Source: Vavraia culicis subsp. floridensis
Taxonomy: Eukaryota; Microsporidia; Pleistophoridae
NCBI RefSeq assembly: GCF_000192795.1
Contig: NW_007360678.1
Coordinates: forward strand, 1 to 17,496
DNA: 17,496 bases
Reading direction: 5' to 3'
In this document: positions 8,736-17,496 of the stretch, piece by piece
How positions within the stretch are numbered: the stretch's first letter is position 1
Layout of the letters: each line of letters begins with the position of its first letter
Program-made: the position numbers and the translations under genes
The notes under the pieces: model-generated
Seen by the model: the letters and a program-made list of their open reading frames with translations, nothing else
Databases searched by the model: none
What the model was told of the DNA's origin: nothing

Positions 8736-10337
8736 TCACACATCTTCATTCATCAACGAGTACAAACATGAATAGTTCTTGACCAGCACCAAATTGCTAA
8801 CATCCTTCAATCGCTTAACCCGCAGGTTAACAGGTTTACCAATAAAATACACTTTTCTGGCCTTCTCACAACAATTTACTATTAAATCTGTGCTCAACCA
8901 ATCCACACCCTGGCATCGTGAAAAATCTAATATCAAAATATCTGTGTATCCTGGTACGACAAATCGTTTAACGGTCCAAAAACACAGTACATAGTCCACC
9001 ACAATTATCTTAATGTTGTCCGATTCTACCACATTCAATGCATCATAATGTGCAATCTTTCTTCGGCTTGCAATAATGTAATATGCTACACAAATTGCCA
9101 TTCCAATCAGCACACCAAGGATGTACTGATCTGTGAACCAGCAAATAAGACACACAACAACAGAAATAGTGTATTCATATATGGACGCCGTGAAAATCGG
9201 CTCGTAGAAGGAGCTGTATATGAACCCGGCTCCCATAACAAATGGTAACATGCTCAAAATGAAATTTGGAATGTATCCCTTGATCATAAGACCAAATACT
9301 GCAACCGATATCATTGCAAGTGCCGAAATGTATCCGTATATCTTCATTGTTCCTCCGGCCTTGTGGAAAGCGATTGAATAGCAGGTCACAAAGTAACACG
9401 GAATGAATGTGAGCAAATTGGAGAAACCCTGTGTTCCCAACTCGTCTGAAAAATCAAAGTTCACACCCGTGGCCATTTTGTATGCTGGTAAATTAACCGC
9501 TATGTGCACGGAATTAAAAAATATTACTGTCAGAATGTTTGAGAAGTTGTACAACAGTGCCCGCCAGCTCAACGTAGACAGTTCTATTCGGCTTAAAACA
9601 TAGTTTGGATACAAAATCCTGTTCTCCTTTACCGGCAACCAATTATTATCGCGCAAATATTGCATCTTATCACCACCACGCACGAAAATGAAAGTAACAC
9701 CATAAAACAACGTAATGATGACCACGGTGTACAATGGTATGAGAAAGTCAGCGCCTGACAGCTTAAATTGCAAGAAAAACAGAACAACCGCAACAACTAT
9801 GGCAATGGTGCACAACAACCAGTATTTGTTTTCGTAGCCCTCGGGAACTAAAGCTGACCATCCAACGGGAAACTGAGAGAGACCAATAGCGCCAAGACAG
9901 CCATTTATAACCGCCTTAGGAATCAAGGATATTAAGTGCCCTGCCCTTGCATATTTTAACAACAGGCTTACCAGTCCAAATCCAACGGAAGAAATCACCA
10001 ATATCATAAGGAAATTGGTTATATATCCATTCAAATCAGTGGTGTGCTCACATACCACCTTTCCGATGTTATCCTTCATGAACGAAAGGCTTTCTGCGAT
10101 GACACTGCTAATGATAGCTGCATCGATTTTGCTGAAGTAATTGAAGAGCAGCTGCGACCATATGGTGGAATAGATGTAACATAACATGCCAATGTTCTGC
10201 ACAATAACGTTCTTTTCTGGATCATCATTCTTAAACATAGCTCTGCCGTACGAAAGCATATCCATCAGCTGAAAAATGATTGCCATGAGCGAAGTAGAAA
10301 TTAATGCTGAAATGCTAAATGTTCGCTTCGGATTCAT
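8736..10337 (-). CDS. SulP-family transporter (YGR125W/Vsb1-like) with STAS-like C-terminus, copy 1
   Basis: This 533-residue polytopic membrane protein has about 10-14 hydrophobic segments between residues 10 and 425 and a soluble C-terminal domain at 442-533. The first helix carries MDMLSYGRAMF (25-35), equivalent to the start motif of the YGR125W branch of SulP transporters. The family block after the long central loop is LPAYKM (283-288), then FDFSDELGTQGFSNL (294-308), then the Gly pair in HKAGGT (325-330). The C-terminus has the STAS pattern ILDFSRCQGVDWLSTDL (469-485), with the Asp and Ser typical of that fold. SulP proteins move anions such as sulfate; yeast Vsb1 acts at the vacuole in basic amino-acid storage. 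The substrate here is unknown. The start is supported by CCCC 14-17 bases upstream. It is paralogous to the gene at 13870. It lies divergent from the Cfd1-like gene. Confidence 0.88.
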   Translation of the reverse strand: MNPKRTFSISALISTSLMAIIFQLMDMLSYGRAMFKNDDPEKNVIVQNIGMLCYIYSTIWSQLLFNYFSKIDAAIISSVIAESLSFMKDNIGKVVCEHTTDLNGYITNFLMILVISSVGFGLVSLLLKYARAGHLISLIPKAVINGCLGAIGLSQFPVGWSALVPEGYENKYWLLCTIAIVVAVVLFFLQFKLSGADFLIPLYTVVIITLFYGVTFIFVRGGDKMQYLRDNNWLPVKENRILYPNYVLSRIELSTLSWRALLYNFSNILTVIFFNSVHIAVNLPAYKMATGVNFDFSDELGTQGFSNLLTFIPCYFVTCYSIAFHKAGGTMKIYGYISALAMISVAVFGLMIKGYIPNFILSMLPFVMGAGFIYSSFYEPIFTASIYEYTISVVVCLICWFTDQYILGVLIGMAICVAYYIIASRRKIAHYDALNVVESDNIKIIVVDYVLCFWTVKRFVVPGYTDILILDFSRCQGVDWLSTDLIVNCCEKARKVYFIGKPVNLRVKRLKDVSNLVLVKNYSCLYSLMNEDV

Positions 10338-10350
10338 TAATTGTATAGAA

Positions 10351-10354
10351 GGGG
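10351..10354 (-). promoter_or_regulatory. C-run start-proximal signal of SulP transporter 1
   Basis: CCCC on the coding strand, 13 bases before the ATG at 10337. It has the longest spacer of the six examples in this window. Confidence 0.4.
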
Positions 10355-12502
10355 TAAAAATGCACCAATTTATTTTTGACTGTGCTGATAAATTTGACCA
10401 TGAAGCACGGCGTGAACGAAATTAATTAAAGCCGTGAGGTGATAATTAAGCAGATTTTTAAAAATAGCTTGAAATATATTTTTCTTCAAAATAGTATTTC
10501 CCGCCACGTCATTGCAAGTAATTTACGAAATTATGGCTAATTGAAAACATGTACGCTGAATTAAAGAGTTTAAAAAGAACACGGCAATATTGTGTTTGTT
10601 CGAAGAACACGTTATTTCTGAACCAAAGGACTGTTAATCTACATTTTGATCAACCCAAATATATAATTTTATAAAGTTTGCCTATTTTTGCACGTAGTAG
10701 TTGATACAAGCTTAATAGTCAAGAAATGTGCAAATTTTATCTTTATACTAATTCGTTCCAAAAACACGTTTTTGACCGGTAGGTAATTCGTGCAAAAAAC
10801 CTCGCAAAATGCTACGTGCCAAACACCAAATTTTGATAATAAAGGACGAAATTGGAAACTACCATATTTTATTTACATACCGTAATAATGTATCCTTGCC
10901 ATAACTTAAGTTCTAATTCGTTTTATTCGAATACGTTCGTTGATAACACTCCGAAAATAGTATTTTGGTTCGCCTCATCTGTCATGGTTGATACAGGTAA
11001 TGTATTTTGAAAATAAAAGTATTTTAAATAAACTTGATTGGAAAGAACGTGTTTGAACTGCGAGCATATTTTGCATTTGGTTGATGCGAGATCATCCATC
11101 TTTGCATTTTTATTACATCAATTTGTAAAACATGCAATCAGTGTCTAAATCTGTAATTTCGCTCAAAATTTACAAATTTCACAGATAAGCAAAATAATTA
11201 ATTTAAAGGTACGTGATTTGCTTCTATAAACTCCCATCATTTATTGTTCAACATAATCGGTCTCACATGAGCTATGTAAAAACGCTCGCAGTACGTACAC
11301 AAAACACCAAATGGTTACAGATAACTAAAATTGTTATTGAGGAATGATATTTCGCTTGATATTTGGATGAGAAAGACGACTATTTTAGTAGCAGTAATAA
11401 ATATACTTACTAATTCGGCTACATCTAACAATTATGTTGATACTGTACTAGGCTGGCCATTGAGTTGTAGTTAGCCAAATTTGATTATCTAATGTTCATC
11501 TCGTTCTTAGCATCAAGAGCAACCGCAAATCTTATATTACGTTGTAACTCCATTATAAATATACGATTAAAGCATTCTTAGTTGTTATTATCACGTTCTT
11601 TGTCGTCATCTGAACTAATCACTACCTAAATAAGCCGATGTAGAAAACCTTTCTTCATATTTAAACACAATCATACACAATATTTGTTGTTTTAATGGAT
11701 CAAGTATTTTATGGTCGTGCTTAAATACGGTCATTGGTACGATAAAAACTATAAAACACGGTAATTTCGATGAAAAATAGCATGAAATTCCAGATTTATA
11801 GCGTATCCATTAATAAAGCGAAATACCTGTTAATATTCTTCTATTATATTGTATAATTCAGTGTATTTATCGGTCTGCTGTTGTAATAACCCTTTACCAC
11901 AAAAAACTTGATCATGACCCAAATCTACGCAGGTTACCGAAACAGGATCCGCCACATTAACAAAAAATCAATGAAATTCACATAACATCGAGATTATATC
12001 GGTTGTCCGATGCAATTACAAGTCTTGTAGAATTCCTGAAAGACTAAAATGGTGAGAAATGATGGTCCAGTCGTTAAAAATAATTGTACAAAAGCGTTGT
12101 TGACAATTACCCTTTGGATGCTGATCTTTTTTAGCAAGAATGTTGCGACAGTATTATTTTTCCTCTGCAGATCCTTTTTTAGTAACATTTCTTCATAACT
12201 TAAGCATTTCAAAAATACATCGCCAACGCTGCTTCTGATGCAAAAAATGGCTCCATTACAACACTTCCAAATATAAACGGCCGAACCAGTGATATAATAG
12301 CCGATTCAATCAGGACGTTAATGAAAGAATCATAGGTTTTGCGATATATGATAGTATATCTTAACAACAGGTGCATTGTACATTCTGGAAAAAGGGTCGA
12401 GAAAGGAGATAGAACAACGATAAATTACGTAAATGCATATGTGAGCTTTACAAAGAGATTGCTACGAATGATCACGCTATAGATGAATTTAATTTGGTAC
12501 TA
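10355..12502. other. AT-rich divergent intergenic region, no supported gene
   Basis: There are 2.15 kb between SulP transporter 1 and the Cfd1-like gene. GC is about 25-35% by eye. The only frame of any length (72 codons, minus, 11994-12212) has no recognisable features and no C-run. I saw no tRNA and no long repeat. Confidence 0.45.
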
Positions 12503-12505
12503 CCC
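12503..12505 (+). promoter_or_regulatory. C-run start-proximal signal of the Cfd1-like gene
   Basis: CCC directly abuts the ATG at 12506. It helps choose this ATG over the in-frame TTG at 12494. Confidence 0.45.
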
Positions 12506-13339
12506 ATGTTATTCATTTCAGTTGTAAGCGGAAAGGGCGGAGTTGGGAAATCAACTATTGCTGCGCTTATTGCAGCCAAATTATCGAAGAAGGCACCAAC
12601 CCTGCTGTTCGATTTAGATATATGTGGTCCATCGATAGGAAGTATTTTCCCAACAACCGGCAAGATTATCAAAACTCAGAATGGTTTAAAACCTTTAAGA
12701 GTTGATAACAGCTTTTTATATACTCTGTCTATGTCCTCTCTGATTAAAAAAGACAGCTCTGTAATATGGCGAGCTCCACGCAAATTGCAATTGTACGAGA
12801 TGTTCTACAACAGCGCCTACGAAAAAATGACTACCGATACAAATAATGTTTGTTTCAGACCAGGAGATGCTTCGAAGAACCACGGATATATAGATAGTGG
12901 TGTAGGGCAGAATTCTGATGTTTCCAATGAAAACGAACAATTTTATTATGAATACGTGGTAATTGATACACCTCCAGGTATTACAACGGTGCACTCCTTT
13001 CTCAAAGAAAAGAAAACAAAGGTATTGCTCGTTACAACAAGCCAAAATGTGGCTATCTCAGATTCGATCAACACAATTACTTTTTTCAGTGGTGTAGACG
13101 GTGTAGTAGAAAATATGAGTGGCTTGAAGTGCCCAAGCTGTGAACGGATTACCAACATATATTCAAGAAATGGAGGACAGCATCTTGCCAAAGAGTTCAA
13201 CATTCCCTTCTACGGAACACTTGAGATTGATAAAGACATGTCGAAATATATTGAAAATGGTACACTGTACGAGAATATTGAATCTTTGGCCTGTAGTGAT
13301 GTTATGAATACGATTATCGAGAAAGTGATCAATTTGTGA
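12506..13339 (+). CDS. CFD1: Cfd1/NUBP2-type P-loop ATPase, cytosolic Fe-S cluster scaffold
   Basis: This is a 277-residue member of the Mrp/NBP35 ATPase family. It has the deviant Walker A GKGGVGKST (9-17) with K10 and K15, FDLDICGPSIG (35-45) as the first switch, VVIDTPPG (151-158) with D154 as the second, then VENMSG (201-206) followed by CPSC (209-212). That Cys pair holds the bridging [4Fe-4S] cluster between two subunits. There is no N-terminal four-Cys motif, so it is Cfd1/NUBP2-like rather than Nbp35-like. With Nbp35 it builds Fe-S clusters in the cytosol for cytosolic and nuclear proteins. Length fits the family (about 270-290). The region between WRAPRK (89-94) and VVIDTPPG appears about 30 residues longer than usual and polar. 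I start at ATG 12506 because CCC abuts it and the TTG upstream is not a eukaryotic start. It sits between the two SulP genes, on the opposite strand. Confidence 0.88.
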   Translation: MLFISVVSGKGGVGKSTIAALIAAKLSKKAPTLLFDLDICGPSIGSIFPTTGKIIKTQNGLKPLRVDNSFLYTLSMSSLIKKDSSVIWRAPRKLQLYEMFYNSAYEKMTTDTNNVCFRPGDASKNHGYIDSGVGQNSDVSNENEQFYYEYVVIDTPPGITTVHSFLKEKKTKVLLVTTSQNVAISDSINTITFFSGVDGVVENMSGLKCPSCERITNIYSRNGGQHLAKEFNIPFYGTLEIDKDMSKYIENGTLYENIESLACSDVMNTIIEKVINL

Positions 13340-13869
13340 GTGGGTAACACTACGTCTTCGTTGCAATGTATCCATTACCACTGATAACTTCGAATTTTTG
13401 TTGAAATCGGTATTTTCCTTGGTTTTTTATCTAATTCTTTAGAAGATGCATTGCCTGATGAACATGTATTGAACCGTCTTGCTAGCTCATATCCTATTAT
13501 TTTGCATGAAAAATATCGCTCAATAAATTACCAGTCTACATCTCAATAGAATACGTAGGCAATAAACTATCTGTTCGGCAGTCATAGAAAATATCGTGTT
13601 ATTAGTATAAAATTTGTTAAATGTTGAGATTCGATTCAGAGCATAATATGTATTGTTAAATGTAGTATGAGACAGTAACGGAAAATAGCGTTGTAAATTG
13701 TGTTATTTGGAGTACAGAACCGGTTACTAATTGTGTCACATGTACTATTCTCTGTCCACAATCCTGTGCCTAAGAGTGGCCTCATCTACAATTTAACAGT
13801 ATGACAGCACTCTGCAGTCAATGTACACCTCAATATCCTAACAAAACCAAAAATAGAAATTTTAATAAT
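13340..13869. other. Convergent intergenic region, no supported gene
   Basis: There are 530 AT-rich bases between the convergent ends of the Cfd1-like and SulP 2 genes. It contains AATAAA-like hexamers (for example around 13521), no recognisable gene and no evident hairpin terminator. Confidence 0.4.
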
Positions 13870-15468
13870 TCATATCAATTGCTTCAATTCATCTGCATCG
13901 GATACAACTTTACAAATCTTATCGAATCGCTGTTTGTTGAAATTAAGTGGAACTCCAACGATCACTGCGGTTTTATTTGGCTTATTGATAGCGTCATAGA
14001 GTAAGTCGGAACCGATCCAGTCTACAGCTGGGCATTCTAAGAGGTCAACAATAATTTTTTCGCTCGAGAAATCGTGCTTTTTAAACTTGTTCATGGTCAT
14101 GAAACAGAACACGTAATCTATTTTTATGTAGGTATAACCCACTAAACATTCGAGATGGGCAGTGATCTGCTCGTCATTTTTCATAGGGCGTTGTTTCATC
14201 ATAAAATAGAACACCAAGTGTATCAAAATGCCAGCAACAACACCAAGAAAATAATCTTCTGTTAAATATGAAATCAAACTAATCACAAGAACAACAAGCT
14301 GCTCAAATATTCTTGCTTCAGAAACAACGTTTATCAACGTATCGTAGATCATAGTAAATCCTATTAGCAGAGGAGGCATGCATAGTAGGAATTTTGGAAC
14401 GTATCCCCGAATAGTACAACCAAACAATGCAACAAATATCAGAAATATTCCACTTATAACACCGTAAATTCTTTTTGTGCCACCACACTTGTAAAATGGA
14501 CTGGAATAGCACGATATAAAATAGCAGGGGATTAGCGTGAATAAATTGGTGTAACCCTGTGTTCCTAGCTCTTTCGAATAATCAAAGTCAATATTCAAAT
14601 CCATCTTGTAGCTTGGCAGATTATAAGTAACGTGTAATAGCGAAAAAAAAACACAGACTAGAATAGTTCTCATGTTCTTCAACAAAAATCTAAAATTGAG
14701 CGTTTTCACCTCAATCATATCAAACAACATGGAAGGATTGATAATCCTATCATTTCTCTCGTGCAACCAGCCGCGTAGCATCAGCTCATAAATTAGATTA
14801 TTTCGGAATCGGAATGCAAAAAAGGCGTAAAATAATCCCAGACACACCGCCATGCTCAATGGCATTATGTAAACCACGTTTGTATATCGTTTTTGAAGAA
14901 TAAATATAGTAATGAATATGACAAACGCGACGATGTACATCGATAAATTACTCGAATCATAACCATTTGGCATAAGTTCCTGCAAACCCACAGGAATCTG
15001 TATTAGTCCTATGGTTGCAAATATTCCGTAAACGACGGCCTTGGGAATGTGCGAAATCAGCCGACCCAGCTTAAGTTTCATCATGATAATACTGCTCAGT
15101 GCAAACAGCAAACCAGTGACTAAGAACAAAAAAAAACTGTTAGTGACCAAAGCCTCTTCATTTTCAACGTTTTTTTGGACTACTTCGCTCATTTTAAAGA
15201 AGAAACGAAAATTCTCTACAATTGCACTGCTCACAATTCCAGCGTCAATAGTGGTAAACACATTGTAAAAAATCACTGAGCTTATGGTTGGGTATATGTA
15301 AAGTATCATACATACTGCATCTATATCTTTGCTTGAGTTGTAGTTTACCATGATAGCGCTACTATATGACAGCATATCCATCAACTCGAATATGCAAACC
15401 AGCATCACACATGATAGCATATTTCTTATCTTAAATTTTTCGGGCTTTGTAATTGTCCCCTCCCCCAT
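13870..15468 (-). CDS. SulP-family transporter (YGR125W/Vsb1-like) with STAS-like C-terminus, copy 2
   Basis: This 532-residue paralogue of the gene at 8736 is nearly the same length and collinear throughout. Shared blocks are MDMLSY (30-35), IGLIQIPVG (153-161), LPSYKM (284-289), FDYSKELGTQGYTNL (295-309), IPCYFISCYSSPF (313-325) and the Gly pair in KCGGT (327-331). The STAS-like tail runs from about 448 to 532, with VDLLECPAVDWIGSDLL (474-490). Most intervening positions differ, so the duplication is old and both copies have stayed open, which suggests distinct roles. The N-terminus is about five residues longer, with a charged start (MGEGTITKPEKFK). The substrate is unknown. CCC lies nine bases upstream of the ATG. 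Poly-T stretches in the coding strand (for example near 15128) are places where sequencing indels could occur, but the frame is intact. Confidence 0.88.
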   Translation of the reverse strand: MGEGTITKPEKFKIRNMLSCVMLVCIFELMDMLSYSSAIMVNYNSSKDIDAVCMILYIYPTISSVIFYNVFTTIDAGIVSSAIVENFRFFFKMSEVVQKNVENEEALVTNSFFLFLVTGLLFALSSIIMMKLKLGRLISHIPKAVVYGIFATIGLIQIPVGLQELMPNGYDSSNLSMYIVAFVIFITIFILQKRYTNVVYIMPLSMAVCLGLFYAFFAFRFRNNLIYELMLRGWLHERNDRIINPSMLFDMIEVKTLNFRFLLKNMRTILVCVFFSLLHVTYNLPSYKMDLNIDFDYSKELGTQGYTNLFTLIPCYFISCYSSPFYKCGGTKRIYGVISGIFLIFVALFGCTIRGYVPKFLLCMPPLLIGFTMIYDTLINVVSEARIFEQLVVLVISLISYLTEDYFLGVVAGILIHLVFYFMMKQRPMKNDEQITAHLECLVGYTYIKIDYVFCFMTMNKFKKHDFSSEKIIVDLLECPAVDWIGSDLLYDAINKPNKTAVIVGVPLNFNKQRFDKICKVVSDADELKQLI

Positions 15469-15476
15469 CTGAATCA

Positions 15477-15479
15477 GGG
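15477..15479 (-). promoter_or_regulatory. C-run start-proximal signal of SulP transporter 2
   Basis: CCC on the coding strand (context AACACCCTGATTCAGATG), eight bases before the ATG at 15468. Confidence 0.4.
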
Positions 15480-16446
15480 TGTTGGTTATCGGACTTCTTA
15501 TATCGAAGTATCAGCGAATACAAAACGTTAGACATTTGTTTTAATAACGATAACGATTGGTAATGTCATGCCTGCAGTACGATATCTCATATTTGGTACA
15601 TCATCGCGGTGAAACCTCCTTTTTGTTCCACTTTTGATGTGATTGATCTGTTTTCATGACAACTAATCTTGTAATTGATGAGCGTAACATTGTTAACTAG
15701 CTGTACCTATATTATTTGACTGTGCTGCGATGCTAATAACAGCGATATAAATGAGGTGTGCGCATGCTGACCCGATCTCATTTTACGAGTTGCCTTTATA
15801 TCAAGCTTGTATAGATAAACAATAGGGTTGAGGTTATTACTCTCAAGACATTGTAAAGCAGATATGCGTGTGACAGAAGCAGCAAAGTACCAGTTTATAC
15901 ACGGGCATCACGTAGTGATACTGATTAGTTTCACGTTCAAGAATCATGTAAAAAATTGAGGTATGATTTATCTAGAGCACTATAGCAATAAGAATGTTTG
16001 TATTTTGTTAAGAGCATGCCTTTACTTAATGATTAATTGTACTTGTATCGAGTAATATACAGATCCGGTAGATGAATAAATGTCATTTGATGACTGTTAA
16101 ACGGTCAACAAGATAGGTTTACCCATTTAAAGTTATAATAACTGCTTTAATAATTAAATACACATTTGTTTGTAGCATATAATAACTGTAATATAGCAAC
16201 ATCTTCATGAAGACCGAAATGGCAAGAGAATAGGTAATATGCGTCCAAGTTATGGACTTACCTTCGTAAAAAGAAAAACAAGTGTAGTTGCCAACAAGAA
16301 AATTGGAAATTTATACTTCATATTATTACTCTACAATAAAGCATCCTGATCTACGACCAGAGTGAGGGTACCACCTACAGTCTTGGACAATGACAAAGTG
16401 CTGTTTTTAATTAATGCATAGTTCCAAATTATTAAATTATTTTTAG
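15480..16446. other. AT-rich divergent intergenic region, no supported gene
   Basis: There are 967 bases between SulP transporter 2 and the SRD5A3-like gene. It has no open frame of note, no tRNA and no clear repeat. It presumably carries both promoters. Confidence 0.4.
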
Positions 16447-16449
16447 CCC
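16447..16449 (+). promoter_or_regulatory. C-run start-proximal signal of the SRD5A3-like gene
   Basis: CCC four bases upstream of the ATG at 16454 (AGCCCATTCATG). It shares CCCATT with the rtcB start. Confidence 0.45.
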
Positions 16450-16453
16450 ATTC

Positions 16454-17005
16454 ATGTTTTCTTGCTTGTATTTCGTTATTCTCATATCCGGAACGTTACT
16501 GAGCTATTTTTTAGTACCATCACTGGTGATTCACGGTCATACCAATTCCTTGTTGTCCAAAAACTTATTTTTTGTTTTTTATCTTACCGGTTTGGTTTAT
16601 TTAATTGCCAACAAGAAATGTTCCCTTTATATGCTGCACTTGTTCAGGCGATTAATAGAATGTTATTTCTTCAGATACAAAAGATCACGAATGAATATAC
16701 TCCAGTTTCTGCTCGGCATATCATATTATATTATAATGGCAGACCATATTATGCATTATGATCTCAGATTCACCATGGTGTTTTTTTTGCTAAACATTGG
16801 ACAGAGTATCAGTCATTACTTCGCTTTTAAGCAAATATCAACATTTATTCATTACTATGTAGAATTCTTGATACATTTCTACCTTTTTCTCAGGATCAAG
16901 TCTCTTACCTTGTTTTTAAATTTAATATGGCTAGCTTTGTTTATAGGCATAACTATTAAAACACGAGCTCCATTGCACGCATATAAATATAAGAAAAGCG
17001 ATTAA
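16454..17005 (+). CDS. Small SRD5A3/DFG10-like membrane protein, probable polyprenol-reducing enzyme of dolichol synthesis
   Basis: This 183-residue, highly hydrophobic protein has about five or six membrane spans: near 2-21, 36-53, 82-98, 104-121, 132-147 and 150-168. The stretch LHLFRRLIEC (61-70), followed by MNILQFLLGISYYIIMADHI (80-99), resembles the conserved HLxRRxxEC...(H/L)xxQ(F/Y)xxGxxYY region of SRD5A3/DFG10. IHYYVEFLIHFYLF (132-145) fits the PNYxxE block near the end of the family, with E137 kept. The C-terminus is basic (HAYKYKK). Family members help turn polyprenol into dolichol in the ER membrane. Dolichol is needed for O-mannosylation, which microsporidia are thought to keep. 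At 183 residues it is far shorter than yeast Dfg10 (about 250) or human SRD5A3 (about 320): loops are missing and the SP of the SPNY block is not clear. CCC four bases upstream supports the start. A T8 run near 16782 is a possible indel site. Alternative: another small membrane protein. Confidence 0.55.
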   Translation: MFSCLYFVILISGTLLSYFLVPSLVIHGHTNSLLSKNLFFVFYLTGLVYLIANKKCSLYMLHLFRRLIECYFFRYKRSRMNILQFLLGISYYIIMADHIMHYDLRFTMVFFLLNIGQSISHYFAFKQISTFIHYYVEFLIHFYLFLRIKSLTLFLNLIWLALFIGITIKTRAPLHAYKYKKSD

Positions 17006-17496
17006 ATAAGGTTGTCTGCCAGTATTACCCAATTATTTACTCCTGATCACATTGCATCAGTAAACTTGAAAATTCTGTCGAAGAATATCTTTTTTATGTC
17101 AACACTAAATTAAACTCTGTTTTACGAGGAGAGCATCCATATTCTTAGAGTAGCTGCGAAATCTTTCTCGGAATATTGCTAATGAGAGGTATTTTAAACC
17201 AATAAACGCTTTATTAATTAATCGCACCATTGTTTATTGACAAACTCATCTTTCATACCCTATGAAGACGATAATTACGTTTAAAACTAAAATCGTGTTA
17301 ATGAAGTTCTAACAATACACAGAAATAAGGTTTATGAACACCATCATGGAGTAAAATCAGATTGGACGTGGTATTATGATTTAAAAGTCGGTAACTTCTG
17401 TAATGGAGAAAAACCATAACAGTTATATTTGAAAATACGACAAATAAATATGTATTTAACATTAGTATAGCTCTGTGCAATAGTTGTATAACCATT
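17006..17496. other. AT-rich tail of the window, no supported gene
   Basis: There are 491 bases with no convincing gene. AATAAA at 17201-17206 could be a polyadenylation signal for the gene ending at 17005 but is 195 bases away. A 65-codon minus-strand frame (17298-17495) starts next to the window edge and shows no recognisable features. Confidence 0.35.

Noticed and set aside
5544..10980. AATAGTATTTT followed by GGTT-like sequence near 5546 and 10955
   Set aside because: The match is short and in AT-rich DNA, and it does not extend, so chance is sufficient.
12494..12505. Upstream TTG as start of the Cfd1-like gene
   Set aside because: It is a non-ATG codon in a eukaryotic-type gene, and the ATG at 12506 is preceded directly by CCC and gives the usual short N-terminus before Walker A.
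17298..17495. Minus-strand 65-codon frame at the window edge
   Set aside because: It is short and AT-rich, has no recognisable motif, and its start abuts the window end, so it cannot be judged.

Overview
The window looks like a stretch of microsporidian (or closely related fungal-lineage) nuclear genome. The genes are intronless and the proteins are short and divergent relatives of eukaryotic ones: a Cfd1/NUBP2-type ATPase, YGR125W/Vsb1-like SulP transporters, a shortened DFG10/SRD5A3-like protein and an Ndc1-like membrane protein. Six of the gene starts carry a run of C (CCC or CCCC on the coding strand) 0-13 bases before the ATG, which matches the C-rich start-proximal signal described in microsporidia. 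I cannot name the species. Gaps of 0.5-2.2 kb between genes would suit one of the less compact microsporidian genomes.

Layout. Positions 70-1379 (minus) hold an Ndc1-like gene read as two frames that overlap by ATGA at 612-615: a six-helix membrane half and a soluble helical half. An RtcB-type RNA ligase follows at 2457-4001 (plus). The whole 1-5280 block, coding and non-coding, is about 50% GC in the rows I counted by eye. Around 5280 the sequence turns clearly AT-rich. A possible secreted Ser-rich protein lies at 5832-6338 (plus), followed by about 2 kb without a convincing gene and a possible gene relic at 8334-8591 (minus). Then come SulP transporter 1 (8736-10337, minus), a 2.2 kb gap, a Cfd1-like P-loop ATPase (12506-13339, plus), SulP transporter 2 (13870-15468, minus) and a small SRD5A3/DFG10-like membrane protein (16454-17005, plus).

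The genes do not form one pathway. They read as housekeeping functions: nuclear pore anchoring, RNA ligation (tRNA splicing), cytosolic iron-sulfur assembly, dolichol synthesis and anion or solute transport, with one local duplication (the SulP pair). I saw no rRNA, tRNA, CRISPR array or intact mobile element. The main points of interest are the Ndc1 frame break, RtcB in a fungal-lineage genome with its local sequence oddities, the reduced DFG10-like protein, the consistent C-run start signal, and the composition break near 5280.
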